Positions 45,234 to 57,860 of a stretch of DNA of 64,000 bases are shown here, in pieces (position 1 is the first letter of the stretch; every line of letters begins with the position of its first letter). A model generated the notes under the pieces. That model saw only the letters and a program-made list of their open reading frames with translations. It made no database searches and was not told the DNA's origin. Origin of the DNA: Sciurus carolinensis (Eukaryota; Chordata; Mammalia; Rodentia; Sciuridae); NCBI RefSeq assembly GCF_902686445.1, contig NC_062219.1:146736057-146800056 (forward strand). Reading direction: 5' to 3'. Made by a program: the position numbers and the translations under genes.

Positions 45234-45719
45234 AGAGCTTCCATTCATTGATCAACTACTACATGGCAATAAAAGCATGCCATTTACTCCTCTCAGTAGG
45301 GACGCCAAGGCTTGTTCAGGACAGAAGCAGAGGGAGAACTAGCGCTGGAAGCTGGTCCCTTGCCCCTGCAGTCCTGATGCAGGGTACACTAGCATGTGGG
45401 GTGTGGTGCACTATGGTGAGGGCAGCTTAATGGCAAGTAGGTTTTTGTTTTTTTGTTTTTTGTTTGTTTTGGAAGGTAGAAAAGAGGCGGAATGCATGAG
45501 CAAGTGGGAGAAAAATGTCCAGAGAAACCGCGGTGTACACAGACTAACTGAGGACCACGGTTGGGTGGCACTCAGTCACAGGCTGGGTGACTCAGGAAGA
45601 GAGACCAGCCTCTTTCTATTTCCCATGTAAGCAGGTTGGGGACCCCAGGCCCAGTCCCCAAGCTCCATGCCACCCACCGAATTTCAACCCAGGTCTCAGC
45701 TGTGCTGGGGCCTCCTGCA

Positions 45720-45965
45720 CAGCGGGAGGCAGGGACCCGGGAGAGCCCATCCCCCTTCTGAACCGGCTCCCACCTCCAGGTCACAGAAAGTTCCAGTCTG
45801 CACCCGCCCAGGCTCCCCGCAGTGGCGGCTGTCGCCTACCATCCGGCCTCGCGGTGCAGGGAGGGTCTTGCCGGGCCGGTGCTACTCGCCAGAGCCGGAT
45901 TTCAGTGGGTCAGGGGAGGGCAGGCGAGACCTCAGTCCCGACATCGTCAGCGCCAGGGATAGACC
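45720..45965. promoter_or_regulatory. CpG-rich patch in ATXN1 intron
   Basis: By eye about 17-20 CpG dinucleotides fall in 245 bases of GC-rich sequence, whereas flanking intron is CpG-poor. It could be a small CpG island marking an alternative promoter or enhancer. No TATA box or exon was recognised. Confidence 0.4.
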
Positions 45966-47132
45966 TTTCGGCCCTGTGGATGTGTAGAATTTCTTATCAA
46001 TGAAATCTAATGCAATGATCAAAAATGTTGATCCTTCCCAAATAACAAAGTCTTACTGGGGCGCACACTGGCTCAGGGTCTCTCTGCATCTGGGGCAGAG
46101 CTGTCCCTCTGATTAAGAGGCTGGAGGGGATTCCTCAGGACACGCCGCACTGGCTGCTTGTCCACTGTACACCGCTGCTGGGGAGGCTAAACAGCTGCCT
46201 ACCCCATCCCTACCTGGGGCTCTGTCATCTGCTGCTGCCTGGCGGTATCATGGAGAGACGGCCTTTATCAAGCCCGGGGCAAAGCTTTCCCGAGCTTCTG
46301 TGGATGTTGTCCCGAGTCCACAAGAGGATGGCACTGGGGGTGTTTCAGTGTGTTTCACCACCCCCAGAACGCGGGGACGGCTGTCCTGTGGGCAGGGCCC
46401 AATGCGTGGCTTCATGGCGCTCCTATGTGAGTGCAGGAGGCTCAGCCTGGACCAGTGGGGAGGAGGGCGAGGCCCAGGGGTTGTGCGATCCTAGAAGCGG
46501 CTCACACGGAGATGTGGCTGCAGCATCTGCGTCGCCAGTGTCCTCTGGCGGCCTGCCCACACTGGAATTCCTGGAAAGGCTCAAGATGGAAAAATAACCA
46601 TCTGGATCCAAACTGGCCCCAAGTGAATTGTCCCACAGAGGTTGAGTTGGAGTTTGTAAGAAAAGCTGGAAATGCCTGTCTGTCAAGACCTTTCCTGGCT
46701 CAGCACATAGGCAAATACCTTGCTGCTTTCAAGTCACCCTCCCACCAGAACAGCTTCCTGCGGACACCCAAATTACTGCTCGCACACCACTCTGGCCCAA
46801 GACGGGGAACGGTTCCGGGCAGAGGGAGGGGCCCACAGCTCCTGCACTTTGCGGTTCTCAGCCTGGTCCAGAGTAAACTGTTAAAGGACAGGGGAGGGGA
46901 CCCCCTTCATGGCCTCAGCCCCAGCCTACTGTGACGAGATGAGAACTAGCCAAGGGGGCATAGTTGGAATCAGGGTTGGGAGGATGAGGACCTGGCCCTT
47001 GTGATACCAAGTCCTTATCTCTATAGTGACAAATCTCACTGCAGAATTCATAAAGCCATTCCTTCGTAGCCAGTGGTACAGTTGGGATATCAATGTAAAA
47101 TGTAATATTACTACCATCGACAGTAAGGACCC

Positions 47133-47312
47133 AGATGTGGGTGTGGTGTTGCACATCTGTAATCCCTGTGGCTCTGGAGGCTGAGGCAGGAGGATTGCAA
47201 GTTCAAGGCCCTAAGCAACTTAGGGAGACCTGTCTCAAAATTAAAAAAAATAATAAAAATAGAAAGGACTCAGTGGTACAGCGCCCCTGGGTTAGATCTC
47301 CAGTACCAAAAT
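47133..47312 (+). mobile_element. Squirrel-type composite SINE
   Basis: B1 half ('ggtgttgcacatctgtaatc', 'ggaggctgaggcaggaggat') followed by an A-rich joint and a shortened ID half ending 'ctccagtaccaaaa'. Confidence 0.85.
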
Positions 47313-47361
47313 TAAGTAAGAAATAAACAACACAGTGTTCAGAGGGCAGGCTATGAACTTT

Positions 47362-47436
47362 ACGGGGCTGGGGGGTAGCTCGGTAGGAGGTGCTTGCCTA
47401 GTACACACAATGTCCTGGCCCCACAAAAAACACACA
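47362..47436 (+). mobile_element. ID-like SINE
   Basis: 'ggggctggggggtagctcgg' followed by 'taggaggtgcttgcctagta' is a diverged ID element ending in an A-rich tail. Confidence 0.75.
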
Positions 47437-48184
47437 AAGGAGCAGAGGCTCTGGTGCCAGGCAGAGGGCAGGTTAGAGTTCAGCTTCACTGTGATCTGCA
47501 TATGTAATTATTTTCTCTTTGAATGTATTTTTTATTTGACTCAACATGATACATGCCCCAGTTTCAGGGGGCAAGTATTTCAGCAATGCAGAATCTTGTC
47601 ATTAATATCTCTGCTTATTAAGTGGGAAGAGTCAACACATGCAACATCCAGAAATAACGTGCACACTCAATAAATGGCCACGGTCATTACATCCCACCAG
47701 CGCCTCCTCCTGGCTTTCTGGCCACCGCCCACACTCACTGGGTGCTCCTCTCTCCTAGTTCCATGATGATCTCGACAGGGCGCCTCCGAACCATTGATCT
47801 TCTCAAACATCTGTGACTTATGCAAAAGAGAAGAATGGATGTTCAGGAAATTATTTCCTTTCTTGGCCTGACAGACGGGACTGTTTGTAACGGTTCCCAA
47901 CACAGGTCCCCTTTCACACCAGAAAGCATGAAAACGACTCTTCAGAGAAGATACAGAGAAGCCGGTGCTAAGCTCCTTTCCTGGTAAGGGTCAAGAGCCG
48001 GCTCTGTGTTCCCCTCTGCCTACTCTTCCACGATCCTGTTTAGCCGAGTCCTTCCCAGGAGGAGAGTGAGGAGGTGCGGATTCCCCACATCCCTGTCCCA
48101 CTGCTCACATCCCCTCTAGATACACACCACAAAGCCGAAGACCAGCAACAAACAGCTCAGGGATGTGGCTCTGGGTCCTACCTG

Positions 48185-48198
48185 CCACCAGGGGGCTG
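48185..48198 (+). promoter_or_regulatory. CTCF-like motif
   Basis: CCACCAGGGGGCTG differs from CCASYAGRKGGCRS at one position (T for R). Confidence 0.5.
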
Positions 48199-48302
48199 CG
48201 CTTCTGAGACCCTAGATGGACCAAGTTTACCCACAGAGAACCTGAAAATCTCCACCAGGTCCGGAGATGCCTTTCTGGACCGGAGGCACCTGGCGAGTGT
48301 TT

Positions 48303-48398
48303 TCTTTTTTTTTTTTTTTTTGCAGTGCTGGGGATGGAACCCAGGGCCTTGTGCATGTAAGGCAAGCACTCTACCGACTGAGCTATCTCCCCAGCCCC
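48303..48398 (-). mobile_element. ID-like SINE
   Basis: T-run followed by 'agtgctggggatggaaccca' and 'gagctatctccccagcccc', a well-preserved reversed ID element. Confidence 0.88.
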
Positions 48399-48544
48399 TG
48401 CGGAGTGTTTTAAAGTATTTGCTGCCCTCAACGAGACTGTGGAAGGAAAGTCGAACCTCTGGGTGACTCATGAACCAATATGCCACTCCGCCAGGGCCCT
48501 TGTCCCTTGGCTTCCCGTCCACAGTGGTTTCACGGTCTCTGGCT

Positions 48545-48909
48545 GCTACCATCTGAATATGTGTCCCAAAGTTCAAGGGCTGGAAACTTAATCCCAATGT
48601 GACGGAAGTGGCACCTTCAGGAGTGGCCAGGCCTGGGGGCACCCCCTTATGAGTGGACTCCTGCTCTTTCCACAGGGGTGGACTGGCCAGAAAGCACAAG
48701 CTGGCCCATTCCTCTGTCCTGCATGAGCATGCTTTCTGGCCCTTCTGCCTCCGATCATGGGGTGGTGTGACAGGAAGGCCCTTTAGCTCCCACAGACCCT
48801 CAATCTTGAACTTTCCGGCCTCCGGAACCGTGAACCGGATGAACTTCTACTGTTTATAATTTACCCAGTCTCTATTTTGTTATAGAGGCACAGAATGGAT
48901 TAAGACACT
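48545..48909 (+). mobile_element. MaLR LTR
   Basis: 'gaatatgtgtcccaaagttc', 'cttaatcccaatgtgacgga', 'cctgggggcacccccttatg', 'gtttataatttacccagtct' and 'ttttgttatagaggcacaga' are the 5' to 3' landmarks of a MaLR LTR. Confidence 0.8.
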
Positions 48910-49039
48910 GTGACACTAAATAGCTTCGCCATCTTCACCGCAAAGGCCCCAAGACCTGCTGTGACCAGCCTTCCCACAGCCCTGCAGGCAGGACAAGTCA
49001 CCCAGGCTTACTTTAACTGTAGCAACGCGTAACTATAGG

Positions 49040-49145
49040 CATCCTGTTCTAAAGGCAAGGCTGCTGAGGCTCAGAGTGTAAATCACTTGTCAAAGATTAT
49101 GTAGCTAATAAATGGCAGAAAGAAAATGAAAGTCTTGGCTTGTTT
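49040..49145 (-). repeat. MIR SINE
   Basis: 'gctgaggctcagagtgtaaa' followed by 'tcacttgtcaaagattatgt' matches a reversed MIR core. Confidence 0.75.
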
Positions 49146-50694
49146 CAATCAAGACCCTGGGTTTCAATTGCTTGGCTTGTGCAGTAGGGTTGCAAGCGTA
49201 CAGGAGGGCTGGCCATTTGTCCTCTGCTGCAGGGAAGCGACGGCTAGGTCTCTTGCCTCACAGAAGCATGAACCTTTGCCTGGGGGCTTTGGTCACTGGA
49301 CCTCTAATGATGGGGTTTGTGTCACCATGTCACCATGCTATCGGTTCCAACTTCTGAGGAACTACGGATTAGTGGAATCTTCCTGACTTCTGGGAGGCAC
49401 TGGGAGCTAAAGGGCAGCCATGAGGACAGGGGCCATTCGAGCTGCAATAGAAATGCTAGACATGGAGGTGTGGGTGGCACCCTGGTTGGCTGTGTTCCGT
49501 GCAGACTGCTATGCACCATGGCGGGAGGGGCCGTGCTGTCCGCGACTCCAGCTGGACCCCTCCCAGCCTCTGTCCTATCTGCCTCTTTCCTTGGTTGGTT
49601 TTAAGGTGCATTGTGAATCCTTTCCCTGTAGTAAGTCATGCTGGGAGCACAGCGGGTGTTATTTGAGTTCCTTAGTGAAGTGTGGAGGTTGAGGGTGGTT
49701 TGGGGAACCCCCCTGGACTTGTAATTTTGTCAGAAATGAAAGTGGTCTTGAGGAACTGTTCTAACTTGATCGTTTGCCCATACCCTCCTCTTTCTGGCTG
49801 ATCCTGGATCATATACTTACACCAGGCAATAAAATAAACAGAATAAACAAGGTCCATCGAGGTTCTGGGATAAGAATGCAGCATGAACGAAGGATTACAC
49901 TACATCTGTGCACCTCAGAACAGTGGCCAGTGAGCAGGTACAAAAGTGGAGCAGAAACAGGAGTTCACACCACCCAGGGCACTGTGGCGGGGCCAGGACC
50001 CAGAGAGAAGCCACTGTCGCCAGTGCTTAGTGTGTAAGAAGCTCTGGCAGCCAGGTTTTCTGGGTGCTCAAAGTGCTGGAGCAATGAGGGCAACCCAGCA
50101 GAGGACTTGCCACTACCTGCTCAGTGGCAGCCCACCGAGCTTCAGCTCGCACCACACTAGAAATCTGCCATGGTTACTGGACACTGAACACCCCAGCAGG
50201 CCAAGTGGAGGACACGGCTCCAACCCTTGGCTCGCGCTTCTTTGAGGATATTCTTCCCCTAGAACACAGAGGAAGATGAGCACGTACTTGGGAAATTCCT
50301 GGTTTCACTGTGTGTGGTCCTGATAAGTACAGGGCACATCAGAGGCCACACTTCTGGGCTGAGACAAGAAGCCTTGGAGCCTTAGGATTAGGGCCTCACC
50401 TGCAGAATGAGGAATCTAGAATGGCGGCAGGCCAGACCCACTCAGACCAGGTGAATTGGAATCCCTGGAGGTGGGGACCACCGCTGACTGTGAAAAAAAT
50501 CACCAGGGGATTCTGATGTGCAGAGGCGAGCACCCCTCGTTGCTAGGATGGATGACCTTGAACTGCCCTTTCGACTCCCTCACTCCTGAGCAGCATGCCT
50601 CAGTGATTTAAAGTCCAGCCTCCAATCCTTTCCTTCACCCCTGCCAACAGAAAAATAGTGTTCTCACCACCTTTAGCTGCACTTTAAAAATGAA
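49146..50694 (-). other. ATXN1: ATXN1 intron, segment mostly without recognised elements
   Basis: Apart from a MER5-type fragment (50365-50525), nothing identifiable was seen. Small ORFs in this span have no family resemblance. Confidence 0.65.
50365..50525 (+). mobile_element. MER5-type DNA transposon fragment
   Basis: 'gaattggaatccctggaggt' with 'ggggaccaccgctgac' and 'ccaggggattctgatgtgca' resembles the 3' half of MER5. Confidence 0.5.
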
Positions 50695-51565
50695 TTACAT
50701 GTCTGCATCGAGACACCACTTCACACCCGTTGGGGTGGCCATTCCATTCCAAAAGCAGAAATGGAAAGTAACAAGTGTCAGTGAGGAGGGAAGAAATTGG
50801 AACCCTTGTGTATTGCTGAAGATTCTGGATGTCGCCACTGTGGAAAACAGTGTGGCATACAATTACCATGTGATCCAGCAGTTCCACTTCTAGGTAATAC
50901 CCTGAAGAATTGGAAGTGGAGACTCAGACAGACACTGTATACCACTGTGCACAGCAGTACTGTTCCAGACACACAAAAGGTATAGCCACCCAAGTGTCCA
51001 TCAAGATAGGAGGAGATGAGCCAAGTGCAGCGCAGCTATATACTGGAATTTAGTCCCCTTTCCTTAAAAAAAGAAGGAAATTCTGATACAGGCTGCAACA
51101 TTGATGAACATTGAAACATTATGCTAAGTCAAAGATGGCAGACATAAAATACATCACCATCTGACTATACTTGGGTGAGGCACCTGGATCAGTCGAATTC
51201 ATAGAGCATAGAAGTAGCCAGGGACCAGGGGAGGAGGCAATGGAAGTTCATGGGTACACAGGATCACGTGGCATGCGGGATGAGTTCTGGAGAAGGATGG
51301 ATAATGATGCTTGCACATCAATGACAAAATGTCATATGGTATTACTGTCACTAAACTGTACACCTAAGAATGGTTAAAATGATAAATTTTAGCCAGGCAT
51401 GGTGGCTGCAGTCCCGGCAGCTTTGGAGGCTGAGGCAGGAGGATTGTGAGTTTAAAGTCAGCCTTAGTAAAAGCAAGGCGCTAAGAAACTCAGTGAGACC
51501 CTATCTCTAGATAAAATACAAAAAAAGATAAATTTTAGGTATGTATATTTTATCACAATTAAATT
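50695..51565 (+). mobile_element. L1 3' end (ORF2 tail and 3' UTR), interrupted by a SINE
   Basis: 'gagacaccacttcacacccg' with 'ttggggtggccattcc', 'gccactgtggaaaacagtgt', 'atgtgatccagcagttccac' and 'tcatatggtattactgtcac' follow the L1 ORF2 C-terminal region and 3' UTR. The frame is broken. After the SINE the element resumes with 'gtatgtatattttatcacaa'. Confidence 0.88.
51391..51527 (+). mobile_element. B1-half SINE with perfect 12-bp target-site duplication
   Basis: The insert carries 'gccaggcatggtggctgcag' and 'ggaggctgaggcaggaggat' with a short A-rich end and no ID half. GATAAATTTTAG at 51381-51392 is repeated at 51527-51538, marking insertion into the L1 3' UTR. Confidence 0.85.
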
Positions 51566-51793
51566 ACATGTTGTAATTTAAAAAGTGTGAAAACAAATTG
51601 CATTTTAATTTTTTTTTAATTTCACAGAACCTTGTCCTACTCCATTCCACTGGGAGCCCCCCAGATCCCTGGAAGACCTGCCAGAGTTAGTCTGCAGCCC
51701 GTGACTGGACTTCAGGGCATCTTTAAACTCTTAAAACTGCATGATCTTCGTGAAATGCACAAAGGGGACCGGGAGACATGGGAAGTTAAGAAG

Positions 51794-51978
51794 TGAGCCA
51801 GGAGTGGTGGCACATGCCTGTCATTCCAGCGACTTGGGACATTGAGACTGGAGGATCAGCTGGGCAACCTAGCAGGCCTCTGGGCAACTTAGCAAGACCC
51901 TGTCTCAAAAAAAAAAAAAAAAGGGCTGGGGACGTGGCTCGGCGGCTAAGCGCCCTGGGTTCATTCCCAGTACCAAGA
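51794..51978 (+). mobile_element. Squirrel-type composite SINE
   Basis: B1 half ('gccaggagtggtggcacatg'), A-run of about 16, and ID half ('gggctggggacgtggctcgg', 'gttcattcccagtacca'). Confidence 0.9.
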
Positions 51979-54144
51979 CAAAAAGGAAAAGAGCATGAAT
52001 TTAACGCAAGCGCCAAACCTGATGGGCCCGTCTCCCTCTTCTTCCTTGATTCTATCAACAGGTGATGTCATATCCACCCTCCAAGTCAGGACAGCAAATT
52101 GTGGCAAAGCCCACCTGGTGACACTTTTGCCTTTGGCTTGGGGACCAATCAGCCTTTGCCAGACGACCCGACTCTGCCACCAGAGCAGATGGGTAGCCCC
52201 TGCCCAGCCCTTGGCCTTGCTTCTGCACGTTTGCATTCCCTCTGGCCTATGAGGGCTCTTTCCAATCTGCTGCACCTTGTCACCGGTTTTCTCAGGTGGC
52301 ACTTAAACCTGTGCATACATCAGTCATCTGGAGATTCCAGAATCTGCTCCTGTTGCTGCTCTTGGGACCAAACTTCGAAGCCCTGTTCTTCTATCTATTC
52401 CACCGTCCAGGTCTCTGCTGGGATGTCACACCCCGTACTTTTCCTCTATGTGCCCCTGACATTCTTTATCTTTCTGTAACAGTGGCCTCTGTGACACTCT
52501 CAGTCCCCATCTGCATGAGCACTGGCCCAGGTCCCCCAACTGCACTTCCTCCTAAAATCACAGCAAAGCCACCTAAGCCACTCTGACCTTGTTTCCACAT
52601 GTCCTCATTATACTATCAATTCCCCGACTGTGGGTCTCGACTGAATGTCAAGTTCCCTTGGAACTCCAGGGGTGCTGTCACTTCTTTGTGGCATTCTTTC
52701 TTACTCTGCATGTATTGTATTTTGTCTTCCTCAGAAGCTGGACCCTAAAAGCAAAGCATTTCTGTATTCTTTTCTGGATCTTGAATGTGAGGATACAGTG
52801 ATGGATCAAAACCTGAACTCAACAAGGACACAAAATACTGTGCATTTGCAAAGAATCTGCACATGGAGATGCCATTTCTAACACACCTGCACAGGACATT
52901 ATTAACCCCCGAGACTTCACAGGGAGTTCAAGTGCATGGTGTGAGGTGTCCCTAAAGACGTGTGCTACATGGGAAGGCCACTGACAATTCACAGCCAATT
53001 ATCCAGCACTCTTACCATCCATCTCGAGGAAATGCTTTGCCAACCTTCAGATTTCCTGGGAGGAGTATGTATTCACAAAGACTAGAGTTTTATTGAAACC
53101 AGCCCAAGCCAAGTATAGACAGGACAGGGAGACCTGCTATAAAAGTCAACCAGGACAAGAATTCTCTCTGAAATAAACATTTGTTTTAAAATCAGGGGTA
53201 TGACTCACGCTCCATGAACGGGTGGCTGAGAGCTGACCCTCAGAAGATGAATGGTTCATTTTGAAAAGCCCATGAATGCAGAACGCGCTTGCGACCTCCA
53301 TTGATTTGAGAGCCAGACTGCACCGTGGAGCCTGCGAGACTCCCATCATTTCCAATCGCCCACAAGATGGACAGCTGGGTCCCACCCTACCTGCAGCTGT
53401 TTCCAATCGGAAAGCTGAATAAAGACAACAAGCCTCTCCTGGGCTCACATGCTGCCCAGCACGAAGCTGGCGGGACAGGAAGGGCATGGAATGAGCTGCC
53501 AGAAACCCTGTAGCACTCGCCTGCCAAACTGCTTCTCTTCACCCTGGCTCAGCCCCACAGCTTAATCAGGTATTCATTCAACAACAGCAACAACAAATCG
53601 ACCCTCTCCCTGGAAGAACGGCAACAGTCTGTGAACCAGGCACGCCACAGATCAACTGCATCCAGCAGGAGACGGCAGGGCAGATTTATCTTCTTTATTT
53701 TTAAGTTTAGGTTCTGGAGAGAAGGGAATCCCCCACTATGAAATACTTCTTGGACATGCAATGAAAGGGCAGTTAGAATAAAGCTGGTTGAAGACCAGCT
53801 CTACTTTGTCTTTGAGTTTAAGACACACAGCACTTGATGCTCTAGATCCTGCTGCTGTGCATCAAGAACATGATTGTCTTTGGGGTCATGTAGGATCTGG
53901 GGCAGGGCTTTGGCTTCCAGCATCTGGTGATTAATGACTTGAGGAAAAGACATTCAACTTCCAAAGCTTTGATTTCCTCTCTAAGAAAACAGAGATCATA
54001 GGAAGTCCTAGCTCCTGGGGATTGTTATGGGAATTGTGTGGGACACAGTGCCCAGCATTCAGGCAGTGGCATAGAAACAGGCTGCTTCCAGTGACAAACT
54101 GCTTCAAGCATCAAACTACTGGGCTCCCATTACTGTCCTAGTGA
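51979..54144 (-). other. ATXN1: ATXN1 intron, no recognised element
   Basis: About 2.1 kb without a recognisable exon or repeat. An ORF of 126 codons near 52.1 kb has no family resemblance. Confidence 0.6.
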
Positions 54145-54320
54145 GGCAGAGGGCAGGGTCTAAATGGCATGGGTTGGAATCCTGGTGCCTTTACATACCT
54201 GATGCAAGTTAATGTCTCTGTGCCTCAGTTTCCTGGTCTCTAAAGTGGGAATAACACCAGCACTCACCCAATAGGCTGGTGGTAAGTTCACCGAAGAGAA
54301 GTTCTCACACCTGGGCTAGC
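54145..54320 (+). repeat. MIR SINE
   Basis: 'tctctgtgcctcagtttcct' followed by 'ggtctctaaagtgggaataa' is the MIR core, flanked by further MIR-like sequence. Confidence 0.85.
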
Positions 54321-55105
54321 AGCAGCAACACTCACAAATATCAGCTGCTACTGTTGCAATTTTCTTTCGGTCCTTCTCCCTCCCTCCCTGGCTTGGGTCC
54401 TATTTTTCTCTATATAACAAAGTCCACATTTCTCCCACCTGGAGCTCCTTCCTGGGTTACCTGCCACATCACACGCACCAGTCAGCTCCAGCCAAGATAC
54501 TGGATGTGACCATCTCTAATTAGAAGGTTCCCTGCCTCATCCCTTAATGAGGCATCTCAAGCCTGAGCAGTTCAGAAAGTTTACTCTTTTTCTAAAATTG
54601 TCGTCTAGAAGGAAACTTCAGGTGTATTTTTTCCCCTAAACTGGACTAAAGTTTTGTCTGCAGAACAAAAGGTCAATGATATCTAGATTCAAAGATAAAA
54701 TTCAAATGTGCTTATGTTTTAAATTTGAGTTTGCATCATTTGTTGTTTATTCATGTGGTATAAATAGAAACTTTTGGACTTGTTTAACACAAGAGGACAC
54801 AGTATACTGCTTAGACACACTCATTACAAATTAAATCAATCCCTTTCCTCTTTAGAGGAAACCAAATACCCATGACCTAACTCAAATCTCTCCAACACCA
54901 TAAAAACACTAAAAATGGCCAGCTATTTTATTTATGGCTCTAAGAGCAAAGGAAAGATATCAAATGCTGCTGCTGTAAACATCAAATGGCTACAACCTAA
55001 ATATCAATAAAATGTTTAACAAATGGAAATGCAAACATGTAAATTAGTGCCCTGTTCACAAGGAGGTTCATTTTATTTATTAGCACTATGGCCTTGGAAG
55101 ATAGA

Positions 55106-55500
55106 GGCCTCAGTCTGTTTTGTGTTACTATAACAAAACACCCAATCCAGACAACTTTTGAAGAAAAGAGCTTTATTTAGCTATAGCTTTGGAGCTGAAA
55201 GTCCAAGATAATCAGGCAGCCCCATTGGTCTGCTGCAAGCCTTATGGGAAACAGTGACACCTGGTGGGAATGCCTGTGGGAGGAAGAGGTTCCATCCCAA
55301 ACAGGAAGCTGGAGGGTTCAGAGGTCAGCTCAGGCTTTAGTAACACCTCACCCCAGGAGAGCAACAGTCCTGAGGGCAGGGCCCTCTGGAACCTGAGACC
55401 TTCCCACTAGGCTCCACCTCTTAAAAGGCCCACACCATCTCCCAATAGCACCACCCCAGCAACAAGCCTCCAATCAGGAACCCTGTGCTGTAGAACAGGG
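55106..55500 (-). mobile_element. MaLR LTR
   Basis: 'cagtctgttttgtgttacta' with 'taacaaaacacccaatccag' and later 'ggctccacctcttaaaaggc' and 'caccatctcccaatagcacc' are reversed MaLR landmarks. Confidence 0.75.
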
Positions 55501-57524
55501 CAGCTGTTCACCTCTCTGGGCCTCAGGTTCCTCATGGTAGCATGTGAATGACAACAACGTGTTTTCAAGAGATCGCTGAGATGGATCGAGGTCATGTCCA
55601 CCAGAGAGGATGTCTATCACAAAAAAATCCCACACACTCTCTTTCCTGAACTTCAGTCACAAGGCCCAATTACCTGTCGGGAACTTCCAAATCCATGCTT
55701 CAATGTCCCCTAATCATCCCTCTCGGACCAGCATCCACTCTGGTTCCCTATGTATGCCAATGGTCTGCACCATTCCCCAGGACCACAGCCAGAGCACCGT
55801 TTTTAATACCGTCCTATCTCTTGAGTCTTCTACCCAGTTATTCCACTGGTCTGCTGATCTTTCTTCAGAAAGTCTCAACTATTGGGAACAAGGTCTCCAG
55901 TCAGTTCCTTTGCTCCATCCGCAGTATAGCAAAGATTCTGGCTTTTCCATGGTGAGGTCTGGCCTTTGCTCTCACTTCTGGGAGGCGATCCATGAATATC
56001 TGATAGGAGTGCCTTTGTTTGGGGGAGTAAGGAACTCTGAGTCACAGCAGGTTACTTAGCCCAAGCCTGTGTCCTCATGTTAAAATGGGATAGCAGGAGG
56101 TCCCTGCAGGGTCAGGATGCTGCTGCTCTGAGGTAATGTATATTAAGCATTTAGTATAGTATCTTAGCAGAGCTTGTATTCCATAAGTGCTGTCTAAAAA
56201 TGCTTCTCACTGCCAGTAGGAATTATATGAGTGTTTGTTTCCTTTTCTTTCGTAATTATGGGAAGGTGAAGGAAATGGTCAGAGTCTTTGTGCATCCTGT
56301 CAACATTTTCTGGCTTCAGGATTGGCTACTCAGTATTTCCGTTTTGGTTTTGCTAGTATTCTTTTGCTAAGAAACCAATTACTTTTTCCCCTGATTGATT
56401 TTTTTAAAAAGTTCTGCTTCATTCTTGAGTATGTAGGATCAATATTTTTTCCTTATAATGCAACCCAACTGCGAGAAGGGAAACGGGCTCTGTGCCCGAG
56501 TTCACCTCTGCTAGCACCCCAAGTCCAGGAAGCAAGTCACAAAGCAGGGGCCCAGCGCGGGCTGCTGTGTTCCTGGCCTTTCACTGGGTTTCTTTTGGAT
56601 TGGGAAATGGGAGGAAAGACCTTTATTCCTATAGGGGTTACTTTCTTAAAACAGGTTAGTTTGGCTTTTCCTAAAATTAAGAAAGAGGAGGTTTCTATTA
56701 GAAAAACATCTGGATATGAAGTAGATAAAAGCACCCTTTCAACATTGGGGTATTTTATTTTGTCTGAGACGCTCTCCTCTTTTCATGAAGACGTGTTTCA
56801 CATCTTTCTCCCTTTGATGCTCTGCACAATCCACAGTTTGCCTCCGTTTGGCTCTGGTTAGGTCCTGGATGGTGGGTGAGTGACAAAGAGCAGCCATAAG
56901 GTAGGAGCTGAATCAATTGATAACGTTTCCAATGCAGATGACAAAACAAACCCATCCCAACCACATCCAGTAAAATATAGAGCTCCCAAGAATGTCCTGG
57001 AATGCTCTCAACTGGAGATACTGCAGGGACCGGCCCGAGAGGCTTGCATGAGTCAGGTAGGAGATGCTGAAGACGGGTGGATTTTTCTCTTTCTAGCTGA
57101 GCTGAAATTTTCCTCAAGGACAGCGTGGAAGAAAATGTTTGAATTAAAAGCATGGGTTTACAAGTTCTCTTACAGTGAAGACCAGAACCACAGTCATGCC
57201 ACACCTCACAGGGCTATGCTTTGTGGCCAACAAATCTCAGGCTGGCTGGAGGTCTTTAAAGCATATAAAGGAAGTGACCGCAGCCAGGCACACCCCTGAG
57301 CTCACCCTGTGGCCCAACAGAAGCGTAAGGGCAGTTACAGTCAGATGTTTGTCACAGCCTAGGATGTAGGTAGGTCTAGTGTGGAAGTAATTCACACTAA
57401 AGGGGGGCATCTTTAGGCAGAGGGCAAGTTCTAGATGGAAAGTGGAAGGAAAAAACACTCTGAGGATAGGGACAGTGCTGGTTGGTTGGTGGCTTTAGAA
57501 AGCAGTGAAATTTTTATTAGAAAT
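55501..57524 (-). other. ATXN1: ATXN1 intron, no recognised element
   Basis: Contains open frames of 149 and 179 codons (55610-56059 and 56322-56861, plus strand) with no recognisable domain and no clear coding context. They are treated as chance ORFs. Confidence 0.6.
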
Positions 57525-57860
57525 GACTATAGATTGAAGATCCCTTACCCAAAATGCTTGGGACCAGAAATGTTTCAGATTTTGTCATATTTGCACATAC
57601 ACAATGAGATATCATGAGGACTGGGGATGGGACCCAAGTCTAAATGTGATATTCATGTATGTTTCATATGCATCTTATGTGCATTGCCTAGAGGTCATCT
57701 GATATTTTTAATGCACCTGCATTTTGTCTGAGACCCATCACATGAGGGCAGATAGGGGATTTCCCACTTACGGTGTCAAGTTAGCACTTGAAAGTTTTAA
57801 GAGTTTGTAGCATTTCAAATTTTGGATTTCCAGATTAGGGATGTTCAATGTGTAATGAGC
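57525..57860. mobile_element. Tigger-like DNA transposon
   Basis: 'gaagatcccttacccaaaat' and 'gcttgggaccagaaatgttt' at the left and 'tagcatttcaaattttggat' with 'ttccagattagggatgttca' at the right form imperfect inverted ends. The interior has 'gatgggacccaagtctaaat'. Confidence 0.75.

Larger units (their letters stand above)
45234..48544 (-). other. ATXN1: ATXN1 intron, middle part
   Basis: No exon was recognised. It contains a CpG-rich patch (45720-45965), three SINEs and a CTCF-like motif (48185-48198). The interval 45.97-47.1 kb shows nothing identifiable. Confidence 0.7.

Noticed and set aside
47695..47725. Additional CTCF site (minus strand GCCAGGAGGAGGCGCTGG)
   Set aside because: Two mismatches in the core make it too weak to list as a site.
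56322..56861. 179-codon open frame on the plus strand
   Set aside because: No recognisable domain, no splice or promoter context, and it sits in intronic sequence; probably chance.
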